From Candidatus Ventricola intestinavium (GTDB lineage: Bacteria; Bacillota; Clostridia; Christensenellales; Aristaeellaceae), in contig DVMG01000235.1 in NCBI GenBank assembly GCA_018715105.1, positions 1 through 16,337 on the forward strand: a stretch of DNA of 16,337 nucleotides, written 5' to 3'. Shown piece after piece: positions 7,688 to 15,102 of the stretch (position 1 is the stretch's first letter; each line of letters starts with the position of its first letter). The position numbers were made by a program, and so were the translations under genes. The notes below the pieces were generated by a model. The model had not been told where the DNA came from, searched no databases, and worked only from the letters and a program-made list of their open reading frames with translations.

Positions 7688-7688
7688 A

Positions 7689-8576
7689 TCAGTATCTCAC
7701 CTTTCCTTCCGCAACGGCCTTGAGATGCTGGCCGTAGGGGCTCTTTCCATAGCGCGCGGCGGACTCCATCAGGGTTTCCCGGCTGATCCAGCCGTTCTTA
7801 TAGGCGATCTCCTCCGGCGCGCTGATCTTGATGCCCTGCCGCTGCTCAATCATGCGCACAAAGTCCGCCGCATCCACCAGGCTGTCCATCGTGCCGGTAT
7901 CCAGCCACGCGAAGCCCCGTCCCAGCAGCTGTACGTCAAGCAGCGCTTTATTCAGGTACATCTCGTTGAGCGTGGTGATCTCCAGCTCCCCTCGCGCCGA
8001 GGGACGCACCTGATGCGCCATCGCGGAGACGCCCTTCGGGTAGAAGTACAGCCCGGTCACCGCGTAGTTGCTCTTGGGGCATTGGGGCTTTTCCTCGATG
8101 GAAACAACTCTGCCACCCTCGTCAAACTCCACCACGCCGAAACGCTGCGGATCGCTGACGTAATAGCCAAACACCGTCGCGCGGCCATTTTCCTCCGCGT
8201 TGGCCACAGCCATGCGCAGAATCCTCGAGAAGCCGTTGCCGTAGAAAATATTATCGCCCAGCACCATGGCGCAGGCGTCCTCCCCGATGAATGTTTCACC
8301 CAGCAAAAACGCCTGCGCGAGCCCGTCCGGGCTGGGCTGCACCTTGTAAGAAAGGTTCACGCCGAACTGGCTGCCGTCACCCAGCAGGTGCTCAAAGCGC
8401 GGCGTATCTTCCGGTGTGGAGAGGATGAGGATATCGCGAATGCCCGCGAGCATCAGCGTGGAGAGCGGGTAATAAATCATGGGCTTGTCGTAGACGGGCA
8501 ATAGCTGCTTGCTGGTGACCATCGTCAGCGGATACAGGCGCGTGCCGGCTCCGCCAGCCAGGATGATGCCTTTCAT
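7689..8576 (-). CDS. rfbA: Glucose-1-phosphate thymidylyltransferase
   Basis: First step of dTDP-L-rhamnose synthesis: glucose-1-phosphate plus dTTP gives dTDP-glucose. It has 295 residues, as usual for RmlA. The nucleotide-binding signature GGAGTRLYP is at 8-16, KQLLPVYDKP at 23-32, the metal-binding LGDN at 106-109, EEKP at 161-164 and WLDTGT at 224-229. The ATG at 8576 is chosen because the conserved family N-terminus (MKGIILAGG) begins there and GGGGGA lies 8 bases upstream; the frame is open further upstream but that part covers the promoter. First gene of the four-gene operon. Confidence 0.97.
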   Translation of the reverse strand: MKGIILAGGAGTRLYPLTMVTSKQLLPVYDKPMIYYPLSTLMLAGIRDILILSTPEDTPRFEHLLGDGSQFGVNLSYKVQPSPDGLAQAFLLGETFIGEDACAMVLGDNIFYGNGFSRILRMAVANAEENGRATVFGYYVSDPQRFGVVEFDEGGRVVSIEEKPQCPKSNYAVTGLYFYPKGVSAMAHQVRPSARGELEITTLNEMYLNKALLDVQLLGRGFAWLDTGTMDSLVDAADFVRMIEQRQGIKISAPEEIAYKNGWISRETLMESAARYGKSPYGQHLKAVAEGKVRY

Positions 8577-8640
8577 ATGCGTTTCCCCCAGATTTCTGCG
8601 GCATGGCCGCCTGTGTGTCGAATCCAGACCGTACTTCCTC

Positions 8641-8669
8641 ATTTTATCATAAATCCGCAGATTTGTCTT
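8641..8669 (-). promoter_or_regulatory. Promoter of the rfbACBD operon
   Basis: On the minus strand AAGACA (8669-8664), a 17-base spacer, then TAAAAT (8646-8641) preceded by TGA (8649-8647), giving an extended -10. Transcription would start near 8634 and leave a leader of about 58 bases. The rest of the 260-base gap between rfbA and the gene upstream (up to 8836) shows no gene and no convincing terminator for the upstream unit, only a weak GGTATGCCG hairpin without a T-run. Confidence 0.65.
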
Positions 8670-8836
8670 TAACGGTTTTTCAGGATTCACCAAAGGGATT
8701 TGGGAAAATTGAATCTTGAAAAAAACGTGCCGCGCATGGTATCCGTCAGCATTTGCCTGGACACAAATAAAAAGGAAGGTTCTGCCAGAAGCACACAATT
8801 CACCCGCCCGATACGCCGTCCGGCATACCGCGCAGC

Positions 8837-11188
8837 TCAGCCCAGCACCCGGCGCGCAATCTGCGCCGTCTGCCGGGCATCTGCGGCGTAATAATCCGCT
8901 CCGATCTTTTCCGCATATTCCTGTGTGAGCACCGCCCCGCCTGCCACGACGGGCGCCTGCAGGCCGGCTCTGCGCAGGCTGGAAATCGTGCGCGCCATGG
9001 CGGGCAATGTGGTGGTCATCAGAGCCGAGAGCCCCACAAGACCGGCCCCCGTTTTCCGCACCGTTTCCACCACCCGCTGCGCGGGCACGTTGTGCCCCAG
9101 ATCCGCAACTTGAAAACCATAGCTTTCAAGCAGCATGCGCACAATGCGCCTTCCGATATCATGCATATCGCCCTCCACCGTGGCCAGCACCACGGTTCCC
9201 TTTTGAAGCCTGCTTTGCCCTTGCGCGCTCAGGGCATGGCGCGCCTCATCAAGCGCCGCTTCTGCCGCGGCAGAAGCATGCATCAGCTGCGGCAGAAAAA
9301 TCCGCCCTTTTTCATAGCGTTCTCCGACGGCATCCAGGGCGGGCAGGATGTGCCGCTCCACAAGCTCAAGCGGCTTTTCGTTTTCAAGCAGTGTGCGCGC
9401 GCAGGCGGCGGCATCCCGCGCGATTCCCCTTTCAATGGCCGCAAAAAGCGCGCCTTCCTCCCCGCGCAAGCCGGCTGGCGGCGCAGATTCACCCCCTGGT
9501 GCGGCATGCTTTTTTACGTATTGGGCACAGCCCGCATCCTCCCCGGAGAGCACCCGGCAGGCATCGATCATGTCCATGATGCCGGGCTGATCGGGGTTGA
9601 CAATGGGCATCGTCAGCCCGCAGGCAAGGGCCTGGGCCAAAAATGCTTTCGCCATGCAGGCCCTGTCCGGCAGGCCAAAGGAGACATTGGAGATGCCCAG
9701 CATCGTCTCAAGCCCCAGTTCCGCATGCACGCGGCGGACGGCCTCAAGCGTCTGTGCCGCCTGATCCTGCTGCGCGGCGGCCGTCAGCGCCAGGCAGTCG
9801 ATCACCACATCTTCGCGCGGAATGCCGCTTTGAAGCGCCGCGCTCACGATCCTGCGGGCCATATCCACCCGCTCCTTCGCCGTGGCCGGCAGCCCGTCCT
9901 CCCGCATGGTCAGCCCCACCACCGCCGCACCATATTTTTGAACGACCGGCAGCACAGCGGCCAGCGACGCCGCCGAAGCGTTCACGCTGTTGACCAGGCA
10001 TTTCCCCGGCGCGGCGCGAAGCCCGGCTTCTATGGCGGCAGGATTGTTCGAATCGATCTGGAGCGGCAGGGAAACCGCGCCGGATATGGCCGTGACCACG
10101 CGCCGCATGGTCTTCTCTTCGTCCAGGCCGGGAAGACCGACATGGACATCCAGAATCTGCGCTCCTGCCTCCGCCTGCCGGACAGCTTCCGCGACAACTT
10201 CCTCCATATTCTGCTCGCGCAGCGCCTGCGCGAGCTTCTTTTTCCCCGCCGGGTTGATGCGTTCGCCCACCACACGCACCCCGCGGCCAAACGCACAGAC
10301 CTCTCCGGCTGAGCAGATTCCATGCACGGTTTTTGCGTTCCACACGGCTTCCCGGCCCGCGAGCCCTCTTTTCAGCGCGGCGATGTACTCCGGCGTTGTG
10401 CCGCAGCAGCCTCCGATATAGGCCGCGCCGAGATCCGCCAGCGGCACGCAGTCCGCGGCAAACACATCCGGTTCCATGGCATACGCGCCCGTCTGCGGAT
10501 CGGGCAGGCCGGCATTGGGCTTGAGGATCAGCGGCAGATCGGTGCACGTGCGCATGGCGCGCAAAACCGGCGCCGCCTGCTGCGGGCCGCCCGAGCAATT
10601 CATCCCCACCGCCGCCACGCCAAGCGCGCTCAGCGCCATGGCGGCTGCGTCGGCCCTGCATCCCAGGAAGGTGCGCCCTCCCGTTTCAAACGTCATGCAG
10701 GCCAATACGGGCAGGGTGCAGTTTTCCTTTGCCGCCAGAATCCCCGCCCGCAGCTCGCTCAGATCTGAAAACGTTTCAAAAAATACTGCATCCGCGCCGG
10801 CCCGTACCCCCTCCCGGACCACCTGGGCAAACAGACCGTATGCCTCCTCCGCCCGCAGGCTGCCAAACGGTTCCATCAGCGCGCCGGTAGGGCCTATATC
10901 CAGTGCAACCAGGGCTCCGGTTCCCTCGCAGGCGCGCCGTGCCGCCTCCACGGCCGCGCGGACAGTCTGCCCGACAGAAAAACCCGTATCCGCCAGCGTG
11001 CGGGCATTCACGCGAAACGTATTCGTCAGAATCATCTGCGCGCCCGCGCGCACATAGCGGCGGTGAATCTCCTCCACGACGTGCGGCGCCGTGACACAGA
11101 GCAGTTCGGGCCTTCCCTGCGGATCAAGCCCCGCTTTTCTGAGCATCGTGCCCATCGCCCCATCCAAGATGGTGATGTTCCGGCGCAT
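8837..11188 (-). CDS. metH: Cobalamin-dependent methionine synthase, short form without reactivation domain
   Basis: Methyl transfer from methyltetrahydrofolate to homocysteine through cobalamin, 783 residues. Domains in order: homocysteine S-methyltransferase (about 1-290), starting ILDGAMGTML, with zinc-ligand candidates C198 (MNCSGGP) and C261-C262 (GGCCGTTP); pterin-binding domain from about 303 (VVGERINPAG) to 555; cobalamin cap domain about 580-655; B12-binding Rossmann domain with the DxHxxG motif at D674-H676 (GDMHDIG). It ends there, so the C-terminal AdoMet-binding reactivation domain of the roughly 1,200-residue E. coli enzyme is absent, as in Thermotoga and many Clostridia, where a separate protein does this job. 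The ATG at 11188 matches the family N-terminus and has AAGGGGG upstream; an ATG at 11242 directly after the dprA stop is the alternative. Confidence 0.93.
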   Translation of the reverse strand: MRRNITILDGAMGTMLRKAGLDPQGRPELLCVTAPHVVEEIHRRYVRAGAQMILTNTFRVNARTLADTGFSVGQTVRAAVEAARRACEGTGALVALDIGPTGALMEPFGSLRAEEAYGLFAQVVREGVRAGADAVFFETFSDLSELRAGILAAKENCTLPVLACMTFETGGRTFLGCRADAAAMALSALGVAAVGMNCSGGPQQAAPVLRAMRTCTDLPLILKPNAGLPDPQTGAYAMEPDVFAADCVPLADLGAAYIGGCCGTTPEYIAALKRGLAGREAVWNAKTVHGICSAGEVCAFGRGVRVVGERINPAGKKKLAQALREQNMEEVVAEAVRQAEAGAQILDVHVGLPGLDEEKTMRRVVTAISGAVSLPLQIDSNNPAAIEAGLRAAPGKCLVNSVNASAASLAAVLPVVQKYGAAVVGLTMREDGLPATAKERVDMARRIVSAALQSGIPREDVVIDCLALTAAAQQDQAAQTLEAVRRVHAELGLETMLGISNVSFGLPDRACMAKAFLAQALACGLTMPIVNPDQPGIMDMIDACRVLSGEDAGCAQYVKKHAAPGGESAPPAGLRGEEGALFAAIERGIARDAAACARTLLENEKPLELVERHILPALDAVGERYEKGRIFLPQLMHASAAAEAALDEARHALSAQGQSRLQKGTVVLATVEGDMHDIGRRIVRMLLESYGFQVADLGHNVPAQRVVETVRKTGAGLVGLSALMTTTLPAMARTISSLRRAGLQAPVVAGGAVLTQEYAEKIGADYYAADARQTAQIARRVLG

Positions 11189-11242
11189 CCGCCCGCTTCC
11201 CCCTTCCCGGTGCTCCCTCCATGATCCCGTGCCTTCTCCCAT

Positions 11243-12169
11243 CTACGGCAGCCTGATCGCCGTCTGCTCCAGGCGGGCCGTCAGCTGCCCGAGCAGGTCT
11301 TTCTCTCCGCTCAAATCGATTCCGCGCGCACCCAGGGCCCTCAAAGCGCGGTTTCCATCGAAATCCCTTCCTTCGCCATAGGCCGCATACACGGGGGACC
11401 ATCCTCCGCGCAGACAGTCTGTCGCCCCGCGCCAGCTTCCTCCCAGGCCGCGCCTGGCAGCCACAACCAGTGCCGCATCCCCCAGCGCATAGATCGTATG
11501 GTTGCGCGCAAGCGCCTTGGCGGCAGAAAAGGGCTCGTCCGGCAATGTGTCGCACAGGATGAGCATCCGGCCTTCTTCCATCGCACGGCGCTCCAGCTTT
11601 CCCATCGGCACCTGTGAGACAGGCAGGGCTGGCACCAGAATCATCGAGCCGCCCGCTTCCAGCAGCGCGCGCTGCGCCGCCAGATCCACCCCGCGTGCCC
11701 CGCCGCTGACAAGCGTGATTCCCTCCTGCGCAAGCATGCGGCCAAGCCGGCGCGCCATATCCGCTGTGAGGGGCGCAATATCCCGGCTTCCCGCTACCGC
11801 CATACGGGGATGATCGGGCAGCCGCGCATTCCCGTGATAAAACAGGAAAAGAGGCGCCTGCGCACCCAATGCGTCAAGCACATGCGGCCAGCGGGAATCG
11901 GCGGGAAGCATCAGGCGATAGCCCTGCCTTTCATACGCTTCCATCAGCCTGAAAACCGCCTTCGTCCGGGCGAGCAGCGCTCGGACGCGGCTTGCCGTTT
12001 CCTCCTCCATTTCCGGATCATCGCGCAGCACAAGCGAATGCAGAGCGCCAGATGCCTCCAGCTTTCTGACCGCCTGCCGCGTAAGCGGAGGCGGCATCCC
12101 CTCTTCCCACGCGGCGCGCGTAAGCAGGCACAGCAGAGCACATCCTCTTTCCCAAGTATCGCGCGTCAT
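11243..12169 (-). CDS. Divergent DprA/Smf-like DNA-processing protein
   Basis: 308 residues, with the Rossmann core of DprA, the protein that loads RecA onto incoming single-stranded DNA. Matching segments in order: AVAGSRD at 124-130, SGGARGVDLAAQRALLEAGG at 155-174, ARNHTIYALGDAALVVAA at 221-238 (family RNRIIAGLSD...VVEA), GGSWRGA at 243-249, and a final GNRAL-LGARGID. It is diverged: the usual His in the AAH motif is Gln166, and the normally near-invariant N-R-I-I stretch is N-H-T-I. There is no C-terminal winged-helix domain. It may be a second, specialised copy rather than the main transformation protein. The start has GGAGG 7 bases upstream. First gene of a unit with metH, 54 bases before its chosen start. 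Confidence 0.8.
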   Translation of the reverse strand: MTRDTWERGCALLCLLTRAAWEEGMPPPLTRQAVRKLEASGALHSLVLRDDPEMEEETASRVRALLARTKAVFRLMEAYERQGYRLMLPADSRWPHVLDALGAQAPLFLFYHGNARLPDHPRMAVAGSRDIAPLTADMARRLGRMLAQEGITLVSGGARGVDLAAQRALLEAGGSMILVPALPVSQVPMGKLERRAMEEGRMLILCDTLPDEPFSAAKALARNHTIYALGDAALVVAARRGLGGSWRGATDCLRGGWSPVYAAYGEGRDFDGNRALRALGARGIDLSGEKDLLGQLTARLEQTAIRLP

Positions 12170-12198
12170 GGCGTTTCCTCCCGGTTTTGATGGAATTC

Positions 12199-12227
12199 AT
12201 TATACCGCAAAACGACCTGCCTGACAA
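12199..12227 (-). promoter_or_regulatory. Near-consensus promoter of the dprA-metH unit
   Basis: On the minus strand TTGTCA (12227-12222), a 17-base spacer and TATAAT (12204-12199). Transcription would start near 12192, so the leader is only about 22 bases and contains just the ribosome site. There is no room for a riboswitch, so metH in this unit is not under a visible SAM or cobalamin riboswitch. Confidence 0.85.
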
Positions 12228-12287
12228 GAAAACCGCCTCTTTCCCGCCGGCCCCGCCCCTTTGGCCTTTGCCCGCCTTCGCAATCCC

Positions 12288-12336
12288 AAAAACGGCGATA
12301 CGCGCTCCCCCTGCGGAGCGCATATCGCCGTTTTTT
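12288..12336 (-). terminator. Strong rho-independent terminator after the exported-protein gene
   Basis: A 13-base arm AAAAACGGCGATA (12288-12300) pairs with TATCGCCGTTTTT (12323-12335). Inside it, after one mismatch, GCGCTCC pairs with GGAGCGC around a 6-base loop. Five T follow on the minus strand and six on the plus strand, so it can stop transcription both ways. It lies 38 bases after the stop codon at 12375 and shields the dprA promoter from readthrough. Confidence 0.9.
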
Positions 12337-12374
12337 CGTCTTTCATGAAGCCGCCCGATCCTGCGGGGCTGTTC

Positions 12375-12899
12375 TCAGCCCACCTCCTGCATGGCGGCGC
12401 CTGCGCCGCCGAGCACCTCCATCCCGTCAATCATCTCCTGCACGACAGAAGAAATCTGCTCCTCGCCCAGGCTGGAGGGATACACAGCCTGAAACACCAG
12501 GGAATCCTGTCCGGCCGTGACCAGCACGAGGGTGGCCCTCACTTCTTCCTGCCCCTCTTCGGCATACGTCAGGCTCACGCCGCTGGCGGGATTGCCGCTG
12601 ATCGATGAAATGTCCACCGCGGACACATCCGTCGCGCCCGTCCACTCGCTCTGAACCAGCTCTTCCAGCGTCATATCAAAATCCGCGTACCGAAGAAGCT
12701 GTACGCGCGCACCGCCGCTGAGCTGATAGGTCTGAATAAAATCTCCGTCCTCAAACTCGATGTTTTCGATCATCTGCGCGTCTTCCGGCAGCTGCACGAG
12801 CAGCACCGAACGCGGCGCTTCCTCCCCGAAAACCGCACAGGCCCATGTCAGCATGAGCACAAGCGCCGACAGGCCGGCCAAAATTCTTGCGTTTTTCAT
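12375..12899 (-). CDS. Small exported protein of unknown function
   Basis: 174 residues, family not recognised. The N-terminus is a clear signal peptide (MKNARILAGLSALVLMLTWACAVFG, with likely cleavage before EEAP). The mature part, about 148 residues, is acidic and rich in short predicted strands: QTYQLSGGARVQLLRYADFDMTLEELV, a SGVSLTYAEEGQEEVRATLVLV hairpin, then VFQAVYPSSLGEEQISSVVQEMIDGMEV. This resembles the general layout of small PsbP/Mog1-like or DUF-type lipoprotein folds, but I cannot name one. Three ATG codons follow each other (12905, 12902, 12899) behind AAGGAGG; the third has the best spacing (7 bases). It is a single-gene unit with its own promoter, a leader of about 155 bases and a strong terminator. 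Confidence 0.8.
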   Translation of the reverse strand: MKNARILAGLSALVLMLTWACAVFGEEAPRSVLLVQLPEDAQMIENIEFEDGDFIQTYQLSGGARVQLLRYADFDMTLEELVQSEWTGATDVSAVDISSISGNPASGVSLTYAEEGQEEVRATLVLVTAGQDSLVFQAVYPSSLGEEQISSVVQEMIDGMEVLGGAGAAMQEVG

Positions 12900-13062
12900 C
12901 ATCATTCCTCCTTCATTTACAAACCGGAATCCAGCAAAGCCCTCTGCGGCATTCCTCTGCGGGCCTCCATGCCTTTTTCCGGCAAACGGACGGCCCCTCT
13001 TTTTCAAAACCCTGTTATATGAAAATCCGCCAGCCGGATCCCCCGGCGGGAAGATTCGCTCT

Positions 13063-13091
13063 ATTATAGCATCCTGTTTCCCGTCCGTCAA
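13063..13091 (-). promoter_or_regulatory. Promoter of the small exported-protein gene
   Basis: On the minus strand TTGACG (13091-13086), a 17-base spacer, then a perfect TATAAT (13068-13063). Transcription would start near 13056. The start of the leader can form either CCGCC/GGCGG or GCCGG/CCGGC (13027-13049), two mutually exclusive small hairpins. A 9-base direct repeat CCTCTGCGG (plus strand, 12941-12949 and 12954-12962) lies nearer the gene. Confidence 0.85.
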
Positions 13092-13137
13092 ACACACGTC
13101 TCCCATGCAAATCACGCTTTCTCCTCACCGCGGGCCG

Positions 13138-13146
13138 TGCTATAAT
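13138..13146 (+). promoter_or_regulatory. Extended -10 promoter of the L-asparaginase gene
   Basis: TGC followed by a perfect TATAAT (13141-13146). At the -35 distance only TTTCTC is found, so the extended -10 probably carries the promoter. Transcription would start near 13153 with a leader of about 24 bases. It is back to back with the promoter of the exported-protein gene, the two -10 boxes being about 73 bases apart. Confidence 0.7.
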
Positions 13147-13176
13147 GAATGGGATCACAGGAAAGAGGGGATTCTC

Positions 13177-14202
13177 ATGAAAACCATTCTGCTCATCGCC
13201 ACAGGCGGCACCATCGCCAGCCGCCCCACGGGAAGCGGCCTTGCTCCGCAGCTTCTGGCGCAGGACATCCTCCAATGCGTACCGTCCCTGGCTTCCGTAT
13301 GCCGCATTGACGCCCTCCAGCTCATGAACATCGATTCCACCAACATGTCCCCCGCCTGTTGGCTGCGTCTGGCGCAGTGCGTGCAGTCCCATTACGATGC
13401 CTATGACGGCTTTGTCATCACCCATGGCACAGACACCATGGCCTACACAGCCAGCGCCCTGAGCTATCTCATTCAGGGAAGCGGCAAGCCCATCGTGCTC
13501 ACAGGCTCCCAGAAATCCATCTACGAGCAGGATACAGACGCCAGGCGCAATCTGTTTGACGCCTTTCTCGCGGCTCAGGACGATGCGCTTTCAGGGGTCT
13601 TCGTGGTGTTTGACGGGCGCGTCATATGCGGCACACGGGCCCGGAAAATGCGCACAAAATCCATGAACGCCTTCTCCAGCATCGACTATCCCGATGTCGC
13701 CCTTCTGCGCGAAGGACGCATCCTGCACTACATTCGGGAAAAAAAGCCCTCTGCCCGCCCCGTTTTTTACAGCCGGCTGAATCCGCGCGTGTTTGTTCTG
13801 CGCCTGATTCCGGGGATGAATCCCTCCATTCTGCGGCTGCTTGTGCAGGAGTATGGCGCGCTCGTCATCGAGAGCTTCGGCGTGGGCGGCCTTCCCTGCT
13901 ATGAGCAGGAGGATTTCCTCAGCGCCGTTTCCGTGTGGAGCGCCGCAGGGAAGCCTCTTGTCATCACCACCCAGGTGCCGCATGAGGGGAGCGACCTGAC
14001 CGTCTATGAGGTTGGCGCCCGGGCGGCTTCCAATCCCGGTGTGCTGGAAGCGCACACGATGACAATCGAGTCCGTCGTCACCAAACTGATGTGGATCCTG
14101 CCCCAGACCAGGGATCTGGCCCGTATCAAACGCCTGTTCTACACGCCTGTCGCCCATGATCTGCTCTGCTTTGAAAGGGCCGTTCAGGAAATAGACGAAT
14201 GA
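13177..14202 (+). CDS. ansA: Type I L-asparaginase
   Basis: Hydrolyses L-asparagine to aspartate and ammonia; 341 residues, normal for the cytoplasmic type I family. There is no signal peptide. Both family signatures are present: TGGTIAS at 9-15 with the nucleophile Thr12, and HGTDTMAYTAS at 83-93 with Thr85-Asp86. LTGSQ at 108-112 and the lysine in ARKMRT (K157) match further active-site positions. The C-terminal domain has IESFGVGGLP and VITTQVPHEG, typical of the substrate-binding half. The ATG at 13177 is preceded by GAGGGG at 6 bases; upstream frame extension would cross the promoter. No terminator is visible after the stop, so some transcription may continue into the regulator gene 219 bases downstream. 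Confidence 0.93.
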   Translation: MKTILLIATGGTIASRPTGSGLAPQLLAQDILQCVPSLASVCRIDALQLMNIDSTNMSPACWLRLAQCVQSHYDAYDGFVITHGTDTMAYTASALSYLIQGSGKPIVLTGSQKSIYEQDTDARRNLFDAFLAAQDDALSGVFVVFDGRVICGTRARKMRTKSMNAFSSIDYPDVALLREGRILHYIREKKPSARPVFYSRLNPRVFVLRLIPGMNPSILRLLVQEYGALVIESFGVGGLPCYEQEDFLSAVSVWSAAGKPLVITTQVPHEGSDLTVYEVGARAASNPGVLEAHTMTIESVVTKLMWILPQTRDLARIKRLFYTPVAHDLLCFERAVQEIDE

Positions 14203-14276
14203 CAGAGGCATTTTCTTCCTCTTTTGAGAAAAAAACGATCTTTGAAAACGCCCCGCTCTGCCTTCATGCGGCAACT

Positions 14277-14372
14277 TTCCAAAAGGACGTTCCTTTCGCT
14301 GGAACGCCGCGCAAGCCGCGCAAATGGGGGAATCTGGGCGTGTGTTTTGCGGATGTTCTTTTCAAAAGGACG
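14277..14372 (+). promoter_or_regulatory. Direct and inverted repeats upstream of the response regulator gene
   Basis: The 10-base word CAAAAGGACG occurs exactly at 14280-14289 and 14363-14372. Each copy sits in a local symmetry: TTCCA-AAAGGA-CGT-TCCTTT-CGC-TGGAA at 14277-14304, and CTTTTCAAAAG at 14358-14368. No T-run follows, so these are not terminators. Being in the leader region of a response regulator gene, they are candidates for its own binding sites. I could not identify a convincing promoter in 14203-14421. Confidence 0.35.
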
Positions 14373-14421
14373 GTTTACGCAATCAAAAAGAGACTGCAAT
14401 GGCCAACATAAGGAGAACGAC

Positions 14422-15102
14422 ATGGAGCAGATTTTCATTTTGGAAGATGACGAGTCTTTGGGCCGCGGAATTGCAATGGCATTGGAAACGCCTGAATGCC
14501 GAATCACGCTGGCCCAGACGCTCAGGCAGGCAGAGCGCGCCTTGCAGCAGCCGTTTTCTCTGCTGATTCTGGATATCAACTTGCCGGATGGCAGCGGGAT
14601 CGACCTGCTGCGGCGGCTGCGGGCGCAGGGGAACCCTGTTCCGGTCATTCTTCTCACCGCCAACGATTTGGAACTGGATGAAGTGACCGGGCTGGAGGCA
14701 GGCGCGGACGACTATATAACAAAGCCCTTTTCCCTGGCCGTGCTTCGGGCCAGAGTCGGCGCTCAGCTGCGCAGGAGCGGGTGTGCAGAAACCGGGGTTT
14801 TCGCGCTCGGCCCTTTTTCCTTTGACTTTCAGCGCATGGAATTCCGGCGAAGCGGCATCGCGGTGGAGTTGTCCAGAACCGAGCAGAAGCTTCTGCGGGT
14901 TTTGGTGGAAAACCGGGGGCATGCCGTTCCCCGGGAGGTGCTGGTGGATCGGATATGGACGGATGGAGCCTCTTTTGTCGAGGAAAACGCGCTGTCTGTC
15001 ACCATGAAGCGTCTGCGGAACAAACTGGAGCGGGATCCGGCGAAGCCGGAATACCTGAAAACGGTGTATGGCATCGGTTATGCCTGGGCGGTGAAATCAT
15101 GA
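14422..15102 (+). CDS. OmpR-family response regulator
   Basis: DNA-binding partner of the adjacent kinase, 226 residues. The receiver domain (1-115) has the acidic pair D9-D10, phosphoacceptor Asp51 (LILDINLPDGSG), Thr79 and Lys101 (TKPF), all as required for phosphorylation. The C-terminal winged-helix domain (about 128-226) shows LSRTEQKLLRVLVENRG and the recognition-helix part SVTMKRLRNKLE, ending YGIGYAW. The ATG at 14422 has AAGGAG 7 bases upstream and matches the family N-terminus; the same frame is open back to 14224 but that stretch has no family similarity. The stop codon overlaps the kinase start by ATGA. It most likely controls the ABC exporter gene that follows and possibly itself. 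Confidence 0.95.
   Translation: MEQIFILEDDESLGRGIAMALETPECRITLAQTLRQAERALQQPFSLLILDINLPDGSGIDLLRRLRAQGNPVPVILLTANDLELDEVTGLEAGADDYITKPFSLAVLRARVGAQLRRSGCAETGVFALGPFSFDFQRMEFRRSGIAVELSRTEQKLLRVLVENRGHAVPREVLVDRIWTDGASFVEENALSVTMKRLRNKLERDPAKPEYLKTVYGIGYAWAVKS

Noticed and set aside
5156..8576. Functional link between rhamnose-nucleotide synthesis and the pectin locus (salvage of pectin rhamnose)
   Set aside because: RfbABCD makes dTDP-L-rhamnose from glucose-1-phosphate, not from free rhamnose, and the operons are convergent and separately controlled. Adjacency alone does not support a link.
8697..8836. Terminator after metH
   Set aside because: The GGTATGCCG hairpin has no T-run, and the T-runs further on have no stable stem before them. 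Readthrough toward rfbA cannot be excluded.
9092..10312. 406-codon open frame on the plus strand opposite metH
   Set aside because: The minus strand carries the conserved methionine synthase domains; the plus frame is a composition artefact.
12170..12198. SAM or cobalamin riboswitch in front of the dprA-metH unit
   Set aside because: The leader from the near-consensus promoter is only about 22 bases; there is no room, and the 54 bases between dprA and the chosen metH start are too short as well.
14224..14421. 66-codon N-terminal extension of the response regulator
   Set aside because: The receiver domain starts normally at the ATG at 14422 with a good ribosome site; the extension is basic, without family similarity, and crosses the repeat region.
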